A stretch of 64,000 nucleotides of DNA from Firmicutes bacterium UBA3553 (GTDB lineage: Bacteria; Bacillota; Clostridia; Tissierellales; Sedimentibacteraceae): assembly GCA_002381185.1 (NCBI GenBank), contig DFOA01000020.1, forward strand, positions 1 through 64,000, written 5' to 3'. Within the stretch, counting starts at the first letter, position 1. The number at the start of each line of letters is the position of its first letter. A program made the translations under genes and the position numbers. Under the pieces are notes generated by a model. That model was not told the DNA's origin. It ran no database searches and saw only the letters and a program-made list of their open reading frames with translations. Positions 8,359 through 16,332 of the stretch are shown here, one piece after another.

Positions 8359-8796
8359 CTATATTGGCTGAATTCCCATGCCTATTGCTTCGTGCTCAAA
8401 GCCTCTTCTGGGAGAACCTATTTGTCCATACAGAACAATTGCTATCCAGTTCCCGCTAGAAGGGTCGTCCTCTATTAATGTACCTCTTACAATTGTAAAT
8501 GTCAAGCCTGCGCTTCTTAACACCTCTCCCAGCATCACCTGTCCTCTGCAATAACCGCTTAAGGCTTCAATAATTGCATGATAAAGAGCATGTTCTTCAT
8601 GATAGTTTTCTCTTATTAAATCCTCACGGGATGCGGCAGTTTCAATTGCGGCAACTATTTTTTTCGCATCCATGCTTCCTGCGTGGCCTTTGTATATCAT
8701 GTAGTTTTTATTTTCATAATACTTTTGCAGATTCTCCATGTTGCCTTCACTTAGTGCCAATAACAACGCTATTTTACCTATTCCTTTTTTCTCCAT
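8359..8796 (-). CDS. hutP: HutP-like RNA-binding antiterminator
   Basis: HutP of Bacillus binds histidine and Mg2+ and then grips NAG-repeat RNA to prevent termination in the hut leader. This 145-residue protein has the family's characteristic runs: GKIALLLALSE, GHAGSMDAKKIVAAIETAA, HEEHALYHAIIEALSGYCRGQVMLGEVLRSAGL, and the C-terminal NWIAIVLYGQIGSPRRGFEHEAIGMGI. The longer open frame would add a Cys/Asn-rich leader that is just the translation of an upstream palindrome; the AAGGCAGGT ribosome site favours the start used here. Unusually, the gene is near the distal end of the operon rather than first. Confidence 0.92.
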   Translation of the reverse strand: MEKKGIGKIALLLALSEGNMENLQKYYENKNYMIYKGHAGSMDAKKIVAAIETAASREDLIRENYHEEHALYHAIIEALSGYCRGQVMLGEVLRSAGLTFTIVRGTLIEDDPSSGNWIAIVLYGQIGSPRRGFEHEAIGMGIQPI

Positions 8797-8812
8797 ATCT
8801 ACCTGCCTTAAG

Positions 8813-8848
8813 GAATAAATGCAATTGTTACAACAATTGCATTTATTC
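8813..8848. promoter_or_regulatory. Perfect 17-bp palindrome before hutP
   Basis: The arms GAATAAATGCAATTGTT and their exact complement are separated by two bases. The palindrome lies between the fchA stop and the hutP ribosome site, with no T-run after it, so it is not a standard terminator. As RNA it would form a long hairpin just before the hutP start; as DNA it has the dyad form of a LysR or other dimeric operator. It could set the hutP/lysR expression level independently of the catabolic genes. Confidence 0.7.
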
Positions 8849-8867
8849 AACTTTATTCAATTATACA

Positions 8868-9482
8868 TTAAAACGGAGAATATTCCAATATTTTTTTCTC
8901 ATAAGCAAATGTATTTACTTCCAACTCATCTGATTTTGCCTTATACTCTCTTACAAACTCTTCATCATCTATGGAACCCAGATTGATCCTGACGTTTAAA
9001 AGAGCCGAAAGCACTGCTGTTCGTGCAAGCATTGCCGCTACTAATCCGTCAGTTACAGCATTGGAATTTCCTCTTAATACAACAGCTTCAGTTAACGGCA
9101 GTATTTCGTATGAGGCATAAGCAACCTCAAGAGGTACTGTCGCAGCCAGCTTTGAGCTGTCTTCTATCTCTTGTTTTCTTAATGTTTTTTCTTCCTCTGT
9201 TTCCTTTGGAAGCTTGTATGCATTCATTACCTTGTTATATGCAACGCTGTCCTTTTCAATATAATCAATCAGCTTATTTCTCAGCACCAATGCTTTTTCT
9301 TTTATTTCCTTCATCTCATTTTCAAATTCGGCATATTTTTTCTTGCCTACAGTAAGATTTGCAACCATTTCCGAAAGAGCTGCGCTTAATGTGCCGCATA
9401 CGGCTGCTACGCTTCCTCCGCCAGGAACAGGCTCGTTAGATGCAACACTGTCTGCAAACTGACTTACAGTCATATTTTTCAT
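8868..9482 (-). CDS. fchA: Formiminotetrahydrofolate cyclodeaminase
   Basis: 204-residue FTCD_C-type enzyme that converts formimino-tetrahydrofolate to methenyl-tetrahydrofolate and ammonia. The family signature is at the N-terminus: SNEPVPGGGSVAAVCGTLSAALSEMVANLT, followed by the DSVAYNKVMNAYKLP segment and LRGNSNAVTDGLVAAMLARTA. It is the stand-alone version of the domain fused to the transferase in animals. The start lies one base after the hutI stop with AAGGAG inside the hutI end, indicating translational coupling. With ftcD two genes upstream it finishes the one-carbon branch of histidine breakdown. Confidence 0.93.
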   Translation of the reverse strand: MKNMTVSQFADSVASNEPVPGGGSVAAVCGTLSAALSEMVANLTVGKKKYAEFENEMKEIKEKALVLRNKLIDYIEKDSVAYNKVMNAYKLPKETEEEKTLRKQEIEDSSKLAATVPLEVAYASYEILPLTEAVVLRGNSNAVTDGLVAAMLARTAVLSALLNVRINLGSIDDEEFVREYKAKSDELEVNTFAYEKKILEYSPF

Positions 9483-9483
9483 G

Positions 9484-10728
9484 TTAATTCTCCTTAATAA
9501 TTTTTCCGTTTTTAATTACTGTTTCAACTATATTGACAGCTGCATGATAAGGAAGAAAATGAATGGAAGGATATTCAAGTATAATAATATCTGCTTTCTT
9601 TCCTTTTTCTATGCTTCCTGTTATATGACTTCTTCCCACTGCTGCCGCGGCATTAATCGTCAATGCTGTAATAATTTCTTCAATGGACATATTCATATTC
9701 AAAGCTGCAAGGGCAATAACCAAAGGTATTGAATTTGTGAAGCAGCTTCCTGGATTAAAATCAGTTGCCAATGAAACGGCACATCCGGAATCAATCATAT
9801 GTCTTGCTCTTGCATAATGCTCTTTTAAGCAAAATGCTGTTGCAGGCAGCAATGTTGCAACGGTGCTTGATTCTGAAAGCATTTTTATTCCTTCGTCTGA
9901 TGCCTGCAGTAAATGATCCGCAGATGTGCTTCCCAGTTCAACCGCCAGTTCCGTACCTCCAAGCTGTACCATTTCATCTGCATGTATTTTTAATTTCAAT
10001 CCCATCTTTTTAGCTTCAATTAAAAATTTTCTTGACTGCTCAACCGAAAAAACATTTTTTTCACAGAATATGTCCGCAAACTCGGCTAATTTATTTTCAG
10101 CAGCATATTTCATTACATCAATCATGTAATCAATAAATTCATCTTCTTTACCCTTATATTCAGGAAGGACGCTGTGAGGTCCCAAAAAAGTCGGAACCAC
10201 ATCAACAGGATGAATTTCATTAAGTATCTTCATTGCCTCAAGCTGTCTGATTTCAGTGTTATGGTCGAGTCCATATCCGCTTTTACCCTCAACTGTGGTA
10301 ACTCCCATTGCCATGAATTTGTCGAGTCTTTTTTTACCCAACTCAATAAATTCATCCAGTGAAGTGTTTCTTGTAGACCTTACGGAGCTGGTAATTCCTC
10401 CGCCCCGCTCCATTATAGACATGTAGCTGTCTCCTTTTAATCTCCATGAAAATTCATCGGCTCTGTAGCCTCCAAATATCAAATGAGTGTGAGAATCTAT
10501 AAATCCGGGCAGAACTGCTTTATTAGAAGCATCTATTATTTTATATTCTTCCTGGTTGTATTTTTTTAATATATCTTCATTTGTGCCAACATCTTCTATA
10601 GTATCATTTTCAATAACAACACATCCGTTTTTGATCATTCCTATATCTGACATGGATTTGCCGTGCTTGGGACCATTACCCCTGCAGGTAACAAGTTCCG
10701 AAGCATTTTTTATTATTATCCCGTTCAT
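9484..10728 (-). CDS. hutI: Imidazolonepropionase
   Basis: Hydrolyses 4-imidazolone-5-propionate to N-formiminoglutamate. The 414-residue protein is an amidohydrolase: VLPGFIDSHTHLIFGGYRADEF holds the first metal-binding HxH, KIHADEMVQLGG carries the next histidine, and LATDFNPGSC the catalytic aspartate. The C-terminal ITINAAAAVGRSHITGSIEKGKKADIIIL is the usual beta-sandwich return. Length is normal for the family. GGAGTG precedes the start. Located between ftcD (58 bp upstream) and fchA (1 bp downstream) in the hut operon. Confidence 0.96.
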   Translation of the reverse strand: MNGIIIKNASELVTCRGNGPKHGKSMSDIGMIKNGCVVIENDTIEDVGTNEDILKKYNQEEYKIIDASNKAVLPGFIDSHTHLIFGGYRADEFSWRLKGDSYMSIMERGGGITSSVRSTRNTSLDEFIELGKKRLDKFMAMGVTTVEGKSGYGLDHNTEIRQLEAMKILNEIHPVDVVPTFLGPHSVLPEYKGKEDEFIDYMIDVMKYAAENKLAEFADIFCEKNVFSVEQSRKFLIEAKKMGLKLKIHADEMVQLGGTELAVELGSTSADHLLQASDEGIKMLSESSTVATLLPATAFCLKEHYARARHMIDSGCAVSLATDFNPGSCFTNSIPLVIALAALNMNMSIEEIITALTINAAAAVGRSHITGSIEKGKKADIIILEYPSIHFLPYHAAVNIVETVIKNGKIIKEN

Positions 10729-10785
10729 TTATTCACTCCTATCCCCAAAGACTAGCCGTGGCAAAAAAGGTGTGTCCCTCTTCTT

Positions 10786-11676
10786 TTACAGCCTTGTCTC
10801 CAGAACCTGATCGATATTGAAATTCTCCAGTCTCAAATAGTAATCCGCAGTATCCACAATCGCCTGCAGAGGAACCAATCCAACAATTTCACTGCCCACA
10901 ATATTTACGCCATATCTCTGTGCTTCCATCTTAATGGTTTCAAATACGCGGTAAATGGCTGATTTTGTATAGTCTGTAAGATTCATTGAAACCTGTACGA
11001 TTCCTCTGTCTTCAAGCTCTATGCCCAGAGCTTTAACATATCTGAAGCCTCCGTTGATATGTCTCACCTTCTTCGCAATTTCTGTTGCAATTTCCAGATT
11101 ATTCGTTGCAAGGTTAACATTGTATGCAACTAAAGGCATTCTGGCTCCTATAGCAGTAACTCCTGCCGTAGGGTGAATAGTACGAGGACCAAAATCGGGT
11201 TTCCACATATCGTCCTTCATTTTTTCCGCCATTCCTTCAAACTGACCTTTTCTTATATTGGCAAGATTTTCTCTGTGAGATGCAGTTGCAGATTTTTCAT
11301 ACAGGAAAAACGGCAGTCCGTATAATTCCGCTGCTTCCATCGCAACCTCTCTGGCAAGCCTGTCAGCCTCTTCCACCGTTACATTTCTGATAGGAATAAA
11401 CGGCACAACGTCAACTGCTCCCATTCTCGGATGCTGCCCTTCATGTTTGTTTAAGTCTATCAGCTCAACGGCTTTACCTATGGCTTCCACCATTGCAGCT
11501 TTTAATGCATCCGGTTCTCCCACCAGTGTAACAACCGTCCTGTTATGATCCTCGTCGCTTGAGTAATCTAAAAGCTTGACATTATGTCTTCCTCTGAAAA
11601 CATCAAGTATTTTTTCAAGTTTTAATAAGTCCCTGCCTTCACTGAAATTAGGAACGCATTCAATAATTTTATTCAT
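10786..11676 (-). CDS. ftcD: Glutamate formiminotransferase
   Basis: Transfers the formimino group of N-formiminoglutamate to tetrahydrofolate, releasing glutamate. This is the 296-residue stand-alone transferase (N and middle FTCD domains) without the cyclodeaminase half, which is encoded by fchA in the same operon. Recognisable segments are ECVPNFSEGRD at the start, LLDYSSDEDHNRTVVTLVG, GQHPRMGAVDVVPFIPI and ARMPLVAYNVNLAT. CGGAGG precedes the start, 10 bp after hutU. It gives the cell a one-carbon unit for each histidine used. Confidence 0.96.
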   Translation of the reverse strand: MNKIIECVPNFSEGRDLLKLEKILDVFRGRHNVKLLDYSSDEDHNRTVVTLVGEPDALKAAMVEAIGKAVELIDLNKHEGQHPRMGAVDVVPFIPIRNVTVEEADRLAREVAMEAAELYGLPFFLYEKSATASHRENLANIRKGQFEGMAEKMKDDMWKPDFGPRTIHPTAGVTAIGARMPLVAYNVNLATNNLEIATEIAKKVRHINGGFRYVKALGIELEDRGIVQVSMNLTDYTKSAIYRVFETIKMEAQRYGVNIVGSEIVGLVPLQAIVDTADYYLRLENFNIDQVLETRL

Positions 11677-11686
11677 ATGTCCTCCG

Positions 11687-13711
11687 CTATTTATTGTAAT
11701 TTTTTATAGTGTTTTCAATCAATTCATCACTTGCCAGGAACGGAATTGTTATGTGGTCCTGACCTGCACATTTATTGTTGTATTCAATTGATGTTTCAAT
11801 TGAATGCTCGTTTCTTGCCCAGTTTCTTCTTGACACCCCAACCATAGTATCCCATGGTATTGATTTTTTCAATATATCGTCAACTCTTTCGCTTCCATCT
11901 AAGACCATTCCAAATCCGCCGTTTATGGATTTGCTGATTCCTACGCCTCCGCCGTTGTGAAGAGCTACAAGGCTCATACCTCTGGCTGCATTTCCTGCAA
12001 AGCAGTGAACTGCCATATCTGCCGTCACATTGCTTCCGTCATAAATATTGGAAGTTTCTCTGTACGGTGAATCTGTACCTCCTGTATCGTGATGATCTCT
12101 TCCAAGCATTACAGGACCTATTTCACCGTTTCTGACCATTTCATTGAACTTTAATGCTATGTCTCGTCTGCCAAGTGCATCCTGATACAGAATTCTGGCT
12201 TGAGTTCCTACCACCAGCTTATTTTTCTCGGCATCGCGTATCCAGATATAATTATCTCTGTCCTGTCCTCTCCTGTCAGGATTTATTACAGACATCGCAG
12301 CATGGTCGGTCTTTCTTAAATCTTCAGCCTTTCCGCTCAGGCAAACCCACCTGAACGGTCCGTAGCCGTAATCAAACAGCATAGGACCCATTATATCCTC
12401 CACATAGGAAGGGAATATGAATCCTTCGCTTGTATCAACACCGTTTTTAGCTATCTCCTTGACTCCCGCATCAAAGACCGCCTTCATGAAAGCATTGCCG
12501 TAATCAAAGAAATATGTTCCTCTATCCACCAGTGTTTTAACTGCTCTGAAATGTTCAGCCAAAGATTTGTTAACCAATTCTGCAAATTTTTCTCTGTCTC
12601 TGTTTAATAATTCTGTTCTTTCTTCAAATGTCAATCCCTTTGGACAGTATCCCCCGTCATAAGGAACATGGCATGAAGTCTGGTCTGACAATAAGTCCAC
12701 ATGGATATTATTGTCTACCGCATATTCCAGCAAATCTACAATATTTCCGTGATAAGCTATTGATATGGTTTCTTTTTTATTTATATATTCCTGAGCTGTT
12801 TTAAAGGCTTCCTCTAAATTATCCGTAACTTTTGAAACCCAACCTTGTTTTAATCTTGTTTCAATTCTTGAATAATCTACTTCTGCAATTATTCCGACAC
12901 CGTTAGCTATCTCAACAGCCTTAGGCTGAGCTCCGCTCATTCCTCCGAGGCCTGACGTGATAAATAAATGTCCTGCTAGATCCTTGTCAGCCGGAATTCC
13001 AAGTTCTTTTCTTCCCGCATTTATTAGTGTGTTATATGTTCCGTGAACAATACCTTGAGGGCCTATATACATCCATCCTCCCGCAGTCATCTGACCGTAG
13101 CTGGAGCACCCCATTGCAGTGGCCTTAGCCCAGTCATGAGGATTGTCGAACATGCCTACCATAAGTCCGTTTGATAAAATTACTCTTGGACTTAATTTAT
13201 GTGATTTAAAAAGTCCCAACGGATGACCTGACATTATTGCCAGCGTTTGTTCATCTGTCAGTTGTTCCAGATATTTTTTAATCAGCCTGTACTGCATCCA
13301 GTTCTGGCATACCTGGCCTGTTTCTCCGTAAGTTACAAGCTCATAAGGATAAAGAGCAACATCATGGTCCAGGTTATTGTCAATCATAACCTGAAATGCC
13401 TTTCCCTCTATGCAGTTGCCTCTATATTCGTCAATTGGTTTTCCGTAAATTCTTTCCTTGGGCATAAATCTGTAACCGTAAATTCTACCTCTTGTCATTA
13501 ATTCATCCAAAAATTCAGGTGCAAGTTTTTCATGAAGACTTTCAGGGACATACCTTAATGCGTTTTTTAACGCAAGCTTTATTTCCCTTTGATTTAATGT
13601 AAGCTCTCTCTTAGGAGCTCTTCTGATACCCTCCTTAAAAACAGGATATTCCGGCAGTACATCATCTAATTTAATGGTCATAGCTTCTGATATGTCTAAA
13701 TTATTAATCAT
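11687..13711 (-). CDS. hutU: Urocanate hydratase
   Basis: Adds water to urocanate, giving imidazolonepropionate, with a tightly bound NAD+ as electrophile. At 674 residues it is the long form, similar in length to the animal enzyme and about 120 residues longer than Bacillus HutU. Clear family blocks include QNWMQYRLIKKYLEQL, GQMTAGGWMYIGPQGIVHGT, LFITSGLGGMSGAQPKA, SDQTSCHVPYDGGYCP with the active-site cysteine, and DHHDTGGTDSPYRET. It is the first gene of the minus-strand hut operon with GGAGG before the start. No histidine ammonia-lyase gene is in the window, so urocanate must come from elsewhere in the genome or from outside. Confidence 0.97.
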   Translation of the reverse strand: MINNLDISEAMTIKLDDVLPEYPVFKEGIRRAPKRELTLNQREIKLALKNALRYVPESLHEKLAPEFLDELMTRGRIYGYRFMPKERIYGKPIDEYRGNCIEGKAFQVMIDNNLDHDVALYPYELVTYGETGQVCQNWMQYRLIKKYLEQLTDEQTLAIMSGHPLGLFKSHKLSPRVILSNGLMVGMFDNPHDWAKATAMGCSSYGQMTAGGWMYIGPQGIVHGTYNTLINAGRKELGIPADKDLAGHLFITSGLGGMSGAQPKAVEIANGVGIIAEVDYSRIETRLKQGWVSKVTDNLEEAFKTAQEYINKKETISIAYHGNIVDLLEYAVDNNIHVDLLSDQTSCHVPYDGGYCPKGLTFEERTELLNRDREKFAELVNKSLAEHFRAVKTLVDRGTYFFDYGNAFMKAVFDAGVKEIAKNGVDTSEGFIFPSYVEDIMGPMLFDYGYGPFRWVCLSGKAEDLRKTDHAAMSVINPDRRGQDRDNYIWIRDAEKNKLVVGTQARILYQDALGRRDIALKFNEMVRNGEIGPVMLGRDHHDTGGTDSPYRETSNIYDGSNVTADMAVHCFAGNAARGMSLVALHNGGGVGISKSINGGFGMVLDGSERVDDILKKSIPWDTMVGVSRRNWARNEHSIETSIEYNNKCAGQDHITIPFLASDELIENTIKNYNK

Positions 13712-13998
13712 AAAATACCTCCAATTATATACTGATATTATTATAATATTTTTCCGTCGATAATTCGTCTAAATTTAAGATTAGTTAAAGATTTTATATA
13801 ATTATTTAGACTTTCATTTTTAAATACTTCATTTATTTCTTGGGTAGGAACTTAAAAACATACTTTTTTCGATAAAATAATTTTTTCCTTTTTTTAATTC
13901 ACCTACACATTAAATTTTGCTCTTTTAATTGCTAATTCTGTTAATTTTAGTTTGCTAATTTTCTCATTAGTTAATCTCTAAATTATTCAAATTATTTA
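13712..13998 (-). promoter_or_regulatory. hut operon leader and promoter region
   Basis: Reading toward hutU there is a -10 box TATAAT at 13740-13745 with no good -35 hexamer at 17 bp, as expected for an activator-dependent promoter. Upstream lie GTCTAAAT and its complement ATTTAGAC as 8-bp arms, and inside them a 27-bp sequence containing two AATCTT hexamers with an 11-bp period. Further upstream, several NAG triplets occur in a row (TAG, GAG, TAG, CAG, TAG, GAG), loosely like HutP sites, but I see no terminator in front of hutU for HutP to act on. Confidence 0.45.
13771..13797. repeat. 27-bp direct repeat, copy 1 (candidate SARP box)
   Basis: Identical over 27 bases to 16333-16359, in the same orientation, and similar for several bases further out with a 2-bp gap. 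Each copy contains AAGATT twice, 11 bp apart (13777 and 13788). Direct repeats one helical turn apart are the typical operator form for SARP/BTAD activators, and a BTAD regulator gene is divergent from hutU. The alternative is a duplication made when the intervening accessory segment arrived. Confidence 0.7.
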
Positions 13999-14025
13999 TT
14001 GACAAACTGTATTTTTTGGTATAAT
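13999..14025 (+). promoter_or_regulatory. Possible sigma-A promoter
   Basis: TTGACA (13999-14004) and TATAAT (14020-14025) are both consensus but only 15 bp apart. Transcription from here would run into the orphan genes at 14207 and 14856. Confidence 0.45.
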
Positions 14026-14082
14026 TACATTAATAAGGAGAATCGAATAACATATATTATAAAAGAAGGAGATTGTAGTATT

Positions 14083-14103
14083 ATGGCTGTTTATGCTGAA
14101 TAA
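14083..14103 (+). CDS. Possible six-residue leader ORF
   Basis: AAGGAG is followed 11 bases later by ATG and five codons (product MAVYAE) before a stop. It lies about 60 bases after the possible promoter at 13999 and 100 bases before the 189-residue protein. It could be a leader peptide or the truncated start of a lost gene. The evidence is only the ribosome site and position. Confidence 0.2.
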   Translation: MAVYAE

Positions 14104-14206
14104 GCGTCTTACTTTATATCTTAATGCTTTCCATTTAGGTCTTGATAAAAACCAATAATTATGATAAAACCTTATATATAGAACAAAAAAGAAAGCGAAA
14201 ACACTT

Positions 14207-14776
14207 ATGAAAAAGAAATTTATTATTTTTATATCTATGTTTATTATATTAATATTTTTATTCTTAGTGATTCCAATAGGAGTTGATCAATATGATAATT
14301 ACACAGGAATGAGAGGAACAAAAGAAACCGGAAGATTAGTAAATGGACTTATCCCTGCATACAATAATAATATTTTTATAGGATTAAACACAATAGCTGA
14401 GAATGATGAATATGGTTCCTTCATATTTAAAGAAGATGGGAAGTTTTATTATTTTCCAGGGAGAAAAAATATTTTAGATAATCGATATAACAACGCATAT
14501 CAATATATGGGGTATTGGTATTATGATTATACCCACAACATTCAGCTTAAAGTGTTTAGAACTTATTTCAATAAAATTCTGCGAAAAGCAAACTTCAAAG
14601 AAAAACAATATATTCTACCGTTTGATTACATAAATAGCGAAGAATACAAGTTTAGTGATGACTTGCTAATTGATAATAAAATATTTAAATTACTTGACAA
14701 TGAACTTACCGAAAAAAGCGGAGAAAAACTAAGGTTAGATGAAGAAATAATAAATCAATATTTATTTTCAAAATAG
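14207..14776 (+). CDS. Membrane-anchored orphan protein
   Basis: 189 residues, unknown function. A lysine-rich start is followed by one strong hydrophobic helix (about residues 5-24, isoleucine and phenylalanine rich), then an outside domain rich in Asn, Tyr and Asp with tyrosine-rich stretches such as NNAYQYMGYWYYDYTH. The gene is very AT-rich, more so than the hut genes. The ribosome site is weak. It is followed 22 bp later by an attenuator-like hairpin and a second orphan gene. No recognised family; the surroundings (intron and IS remnants) suggest accessory DNA. Confidence 0.6.
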   Translation: MKKKFIIFISMFIILIFLFLVIPIGVDQYDNYTGMRGTKETGRLVNGLIPAYNNNIFIGLNTIAENDEYGSFIFKEDGKFYYFPGRKNILDNRYNNAYQYMGYWYYDYTHNIQLKVFRTYFNKILRKANFKEKQYILPFDYINSEEYKFSDDLLIDNKIFKLLDNELTEKSGEKLRLDEEIINQYLFSK

Positions 14777-14797
14777 GTTTACACAATTAAAAAAAAT

Positions 14798-14855
14798 ATC
14801 TCTTTAATATATGTAATAGCTATTATAAAAAATATATTAAAGGAGATGTTTTTTT
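14798..14855 (+). promoter_or_regulatory. Hairpin enclosing the ribosome site of the next gene
   Basis: Arms 14798-14812 and 14832-14847 pair over 15 bp with one bulged G. The right arm contains the AAAGGAG ribosome site of the gene at 14856, and seven Ts follow the stem directly. The structure therefore has the form of an intrinsic terminator and of a ribosome-site-hiding hairpin together, so expression of the downstream gene probably needs the hairpin opened or transcription read-through. Confidence 0.65.
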
Positions 14856-15545
14856 ATGGGAGGAGTACACGTAATACAAAGAAGCACACAACCATCAACC
14901 TCATTTGTAATTAAGGGAATTTCAACATTAGTATTGCCATCTACACTGACATATAGACCAAATACTACTAATTATCAAAATGGAGCCTTTCCTGAATTTA
15001 TACACGGATTCTTTAAAGGCAATTATGGGTTTGATGCCGGAATCATGTACAAGGATGGAAATTTCTCACTTTTCTTTTATTGTGGGAGTCTTACATCAAC
15101 TAAGACATGGGATGAACATGCAATGCCTAATATAAAAATGGGAGACACAGTAGAATTTACTACCCAAATATATCAGACCGGAGTAATGCTTACATGCAAA
15201 AGAGCAAACTCATCCTTGTCATATACTATGTCGGCAACATTGAAACCAGATGCGTATGATGCGATGAAGAATGGATGTTTATTTAGAAGAGAGATGGTCA
15301 TTGCTATCAATCCAAACAGCAGCGGTGCAATCTTGGTCCCGACTGGGGCATCTTTTACTACTGCTACTTTTAGCAATACAGACTTATATATGGCTAATGG
15401 AACAACAGCTCAATTAAAAAGCTCTAATTCAACTGTTGTTGAAGGCACTTTTGATAGCGATACGCCAACACACACATATAATGGTGATGGTTCGTCAAGT
15501 ACGTCCAACGGTTATGTCAATGACTCTGGGTATGGTTATATTTAA
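14856..15545 (+). CDS. Orphan beta-rich protein with low-complexity tail
   Basis: 229 residues with no signal peptide and no recognised domain. The body (about 1-185) alternates hydrophobic and Ser/Thr residues as in a beta-sandwich, with aromatic stretches (FFKGNYGFDAGIMYKDGNFSLFFYCG) that recall lectin-like folds. The tail, from about residue 190, is Ser/Thr/Gly/Asn rich and ends in SGYGYI. The ribosome site AAAGGAG is locked in the hairpin just upstream. Composition and position next to intron and insertion-sequence debris suggest acquired DNA. A phage or surface structural role is possible but unsupported. Confidence 0.6.
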   Translation: MGGVHVIQRSTQPSTSFVIKGISTLVLPSTLTYRPNTTNYQNGAFPEFIHGFFKGNYGFDAGIMYKDGNFSLFFYCGSLTSTKTWDEHAMPNIKMGDTVEFTTQIYQTGVMLTCKRANSSLSYTMSATLKPDAYDAMKNGCLFRREMVIAINPNSSGAILVPTGASFTTATFSNTDLYMANGTTAQLKSSNSTVVEGTFDSDTPTHTYNGDGSSSTSNGYVNDSGYGYI

Positions 15546-15577
15546 TTTAATAACTACCTTAAATTATTAACGAAATA

Positions 15578-15942
15578 ATCGAGTAGCAAAGAGGAGTTTC
15601 ACCTCAATGCTCTCACCGAACCGTACGTGAATCTCTCGATTCATACGTCTCTTATCATTTTACCTTATGGTGCAAAACCAACAGCCCAATGTGGAAACAT
15701 GTTGGGCTCTCTTTTTGCAATTTCTCTTAGCCATTTTTCAGCATTAGAACTATGATTTCTAAAGTGCTTGTATTTGAACATTGCCCATTTCACAAGTCTT
15801 CGATTTATACAATCCATAGTATATTTCACAGCAGATTTGTTATATTTGCTGAAGTAGTTTATCCACCCACGAATCATGGGGTTTAAAATTTCAGCTACCA
15901 TTTCAATCTTACTACCAGACATAACATGTATATTCTATTATA
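15578..15942 (-). mobile_element. Group II intron 3' fragment
   Basis: Read on the minus strand, the C-terminal part of a maturase gene is followed by a domain V-like hairpin (15615-15653, with the ACGTACGGTTC 3' strand), a domain VI-like stem and the 3' end ...GCTACTCGAT. The domain V 5' strand reads GAGACGTA where GAGCCGTA is usual, changing the catalytic AGC triad to AGA. The 5' part of the intron is missing; the break coincides with the IS3-type end at 15943. It is not expected to splice. Confidence 0.8.
15665..15922 (-). pseudogene. Group II intron maturase, C-terminal fragment
   Basis: 85 residues matching the maturase-specific (GIIM) domain of intron-encoded reverse transcriptases: EILNPMIRGWINYFSKYNKSA, the CINRRLVKWAMFKYK segment, and the family's closing FPHWAVGF. 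The reverse transcriptase fingers/palm (YADD) are absent, so this is the last fifth of a protein of about 420-600 residues. The upstream break abuts the end of an IS3-type remnant. The first ATG is internal to the original protein, so the fragment is a relic rather than a functional gene. Confidence 0.85.
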
Positions 15943-16028
15943 ATGAACCCATAAATTTAGACAAAAAAATGCTTGATTTTAAGTTTGGTTATCCATATCA
16001 TAATTTTGAAAGGAGCGCATAATTTTTT

Positions 16029-16181
16029 ATGAAACTGAAACCACACACACCAGATGAAAAAAACAAGTTGATAATAGAGATTCTCAAAGGAGAACGAACC
16101 ATAAATGAAATTGCAGCATCACAGAGGCATAACCTTGTTGATTTCAAAGATAAACAGCTTTCTGTTTTGCAACAAGCCTAA
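16029..16181 (+). pseudogene. IS3 orfA, internally deleted
   Basis: 50 codons. The first 36 match the helix-turn-helix start of IS3-family OrfA (LKPHTPDEKNKLIIEILKGE, then RTINEIAASQRHNL). The frame then jumps to VDFKDKQLSVLQQA, which looks like sequence just before orfB, so most of orfA has been deleted. It has an AAAGGAG ribosome site but cannot give a working transposase. Confidence 0.75.
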
Positions 16182-16254
16182 CTACTTGAAATTAACCGGA
16201 GTTCGCTATATTACAAACCTGTTGCTCAAAGCAGTGACACAAATTTAACTAATT
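16182..16254 (+). pseudogene. IS3 orfB, first 24 codons
   Basis: Reads LLEINRSSLYYKPVAQ and then SSDTNLTN before a stop. LxINRSSLYYKP is the standard opening of the IS3-family OrfB transposase just before its HTH_21 domain. The DDE catalytic domain is entirely missing. Confidence 0.7.
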
Positions 16255-16332
16255 AAAAACTTAATTTACAGTAATACATTCAATTTCTAAAACAATAATA
16301 TATTATTTATTATTTTTCTTTGATGAATCTAA

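Larger units (their letters stand above)
15943..16254 (+). mobile_element. IS3-family insertion sequence remnant
   Basis: The left end, TGAACCCATAAATTTAGACA (15943-15962), has the form of an IS3-type terminal repeat. It is followed by the start of orfA and, after an internal deletion, by the start of orfB. No matching right-end repeat is found. The remnant sits against the truncated group II intron, so the IS probably landed in the intron and both then decayed. Confidence 0.75.

Noticed and set aside
8797..8850. Cys/Asn-rich N-terminal extension of HutP (MNKCNCCNNC...)
   Set aside because: It is the translation of the perfect palindrome at 8813-8848; the ribosome site lies after it and HutP homologues begin at the later methionine.
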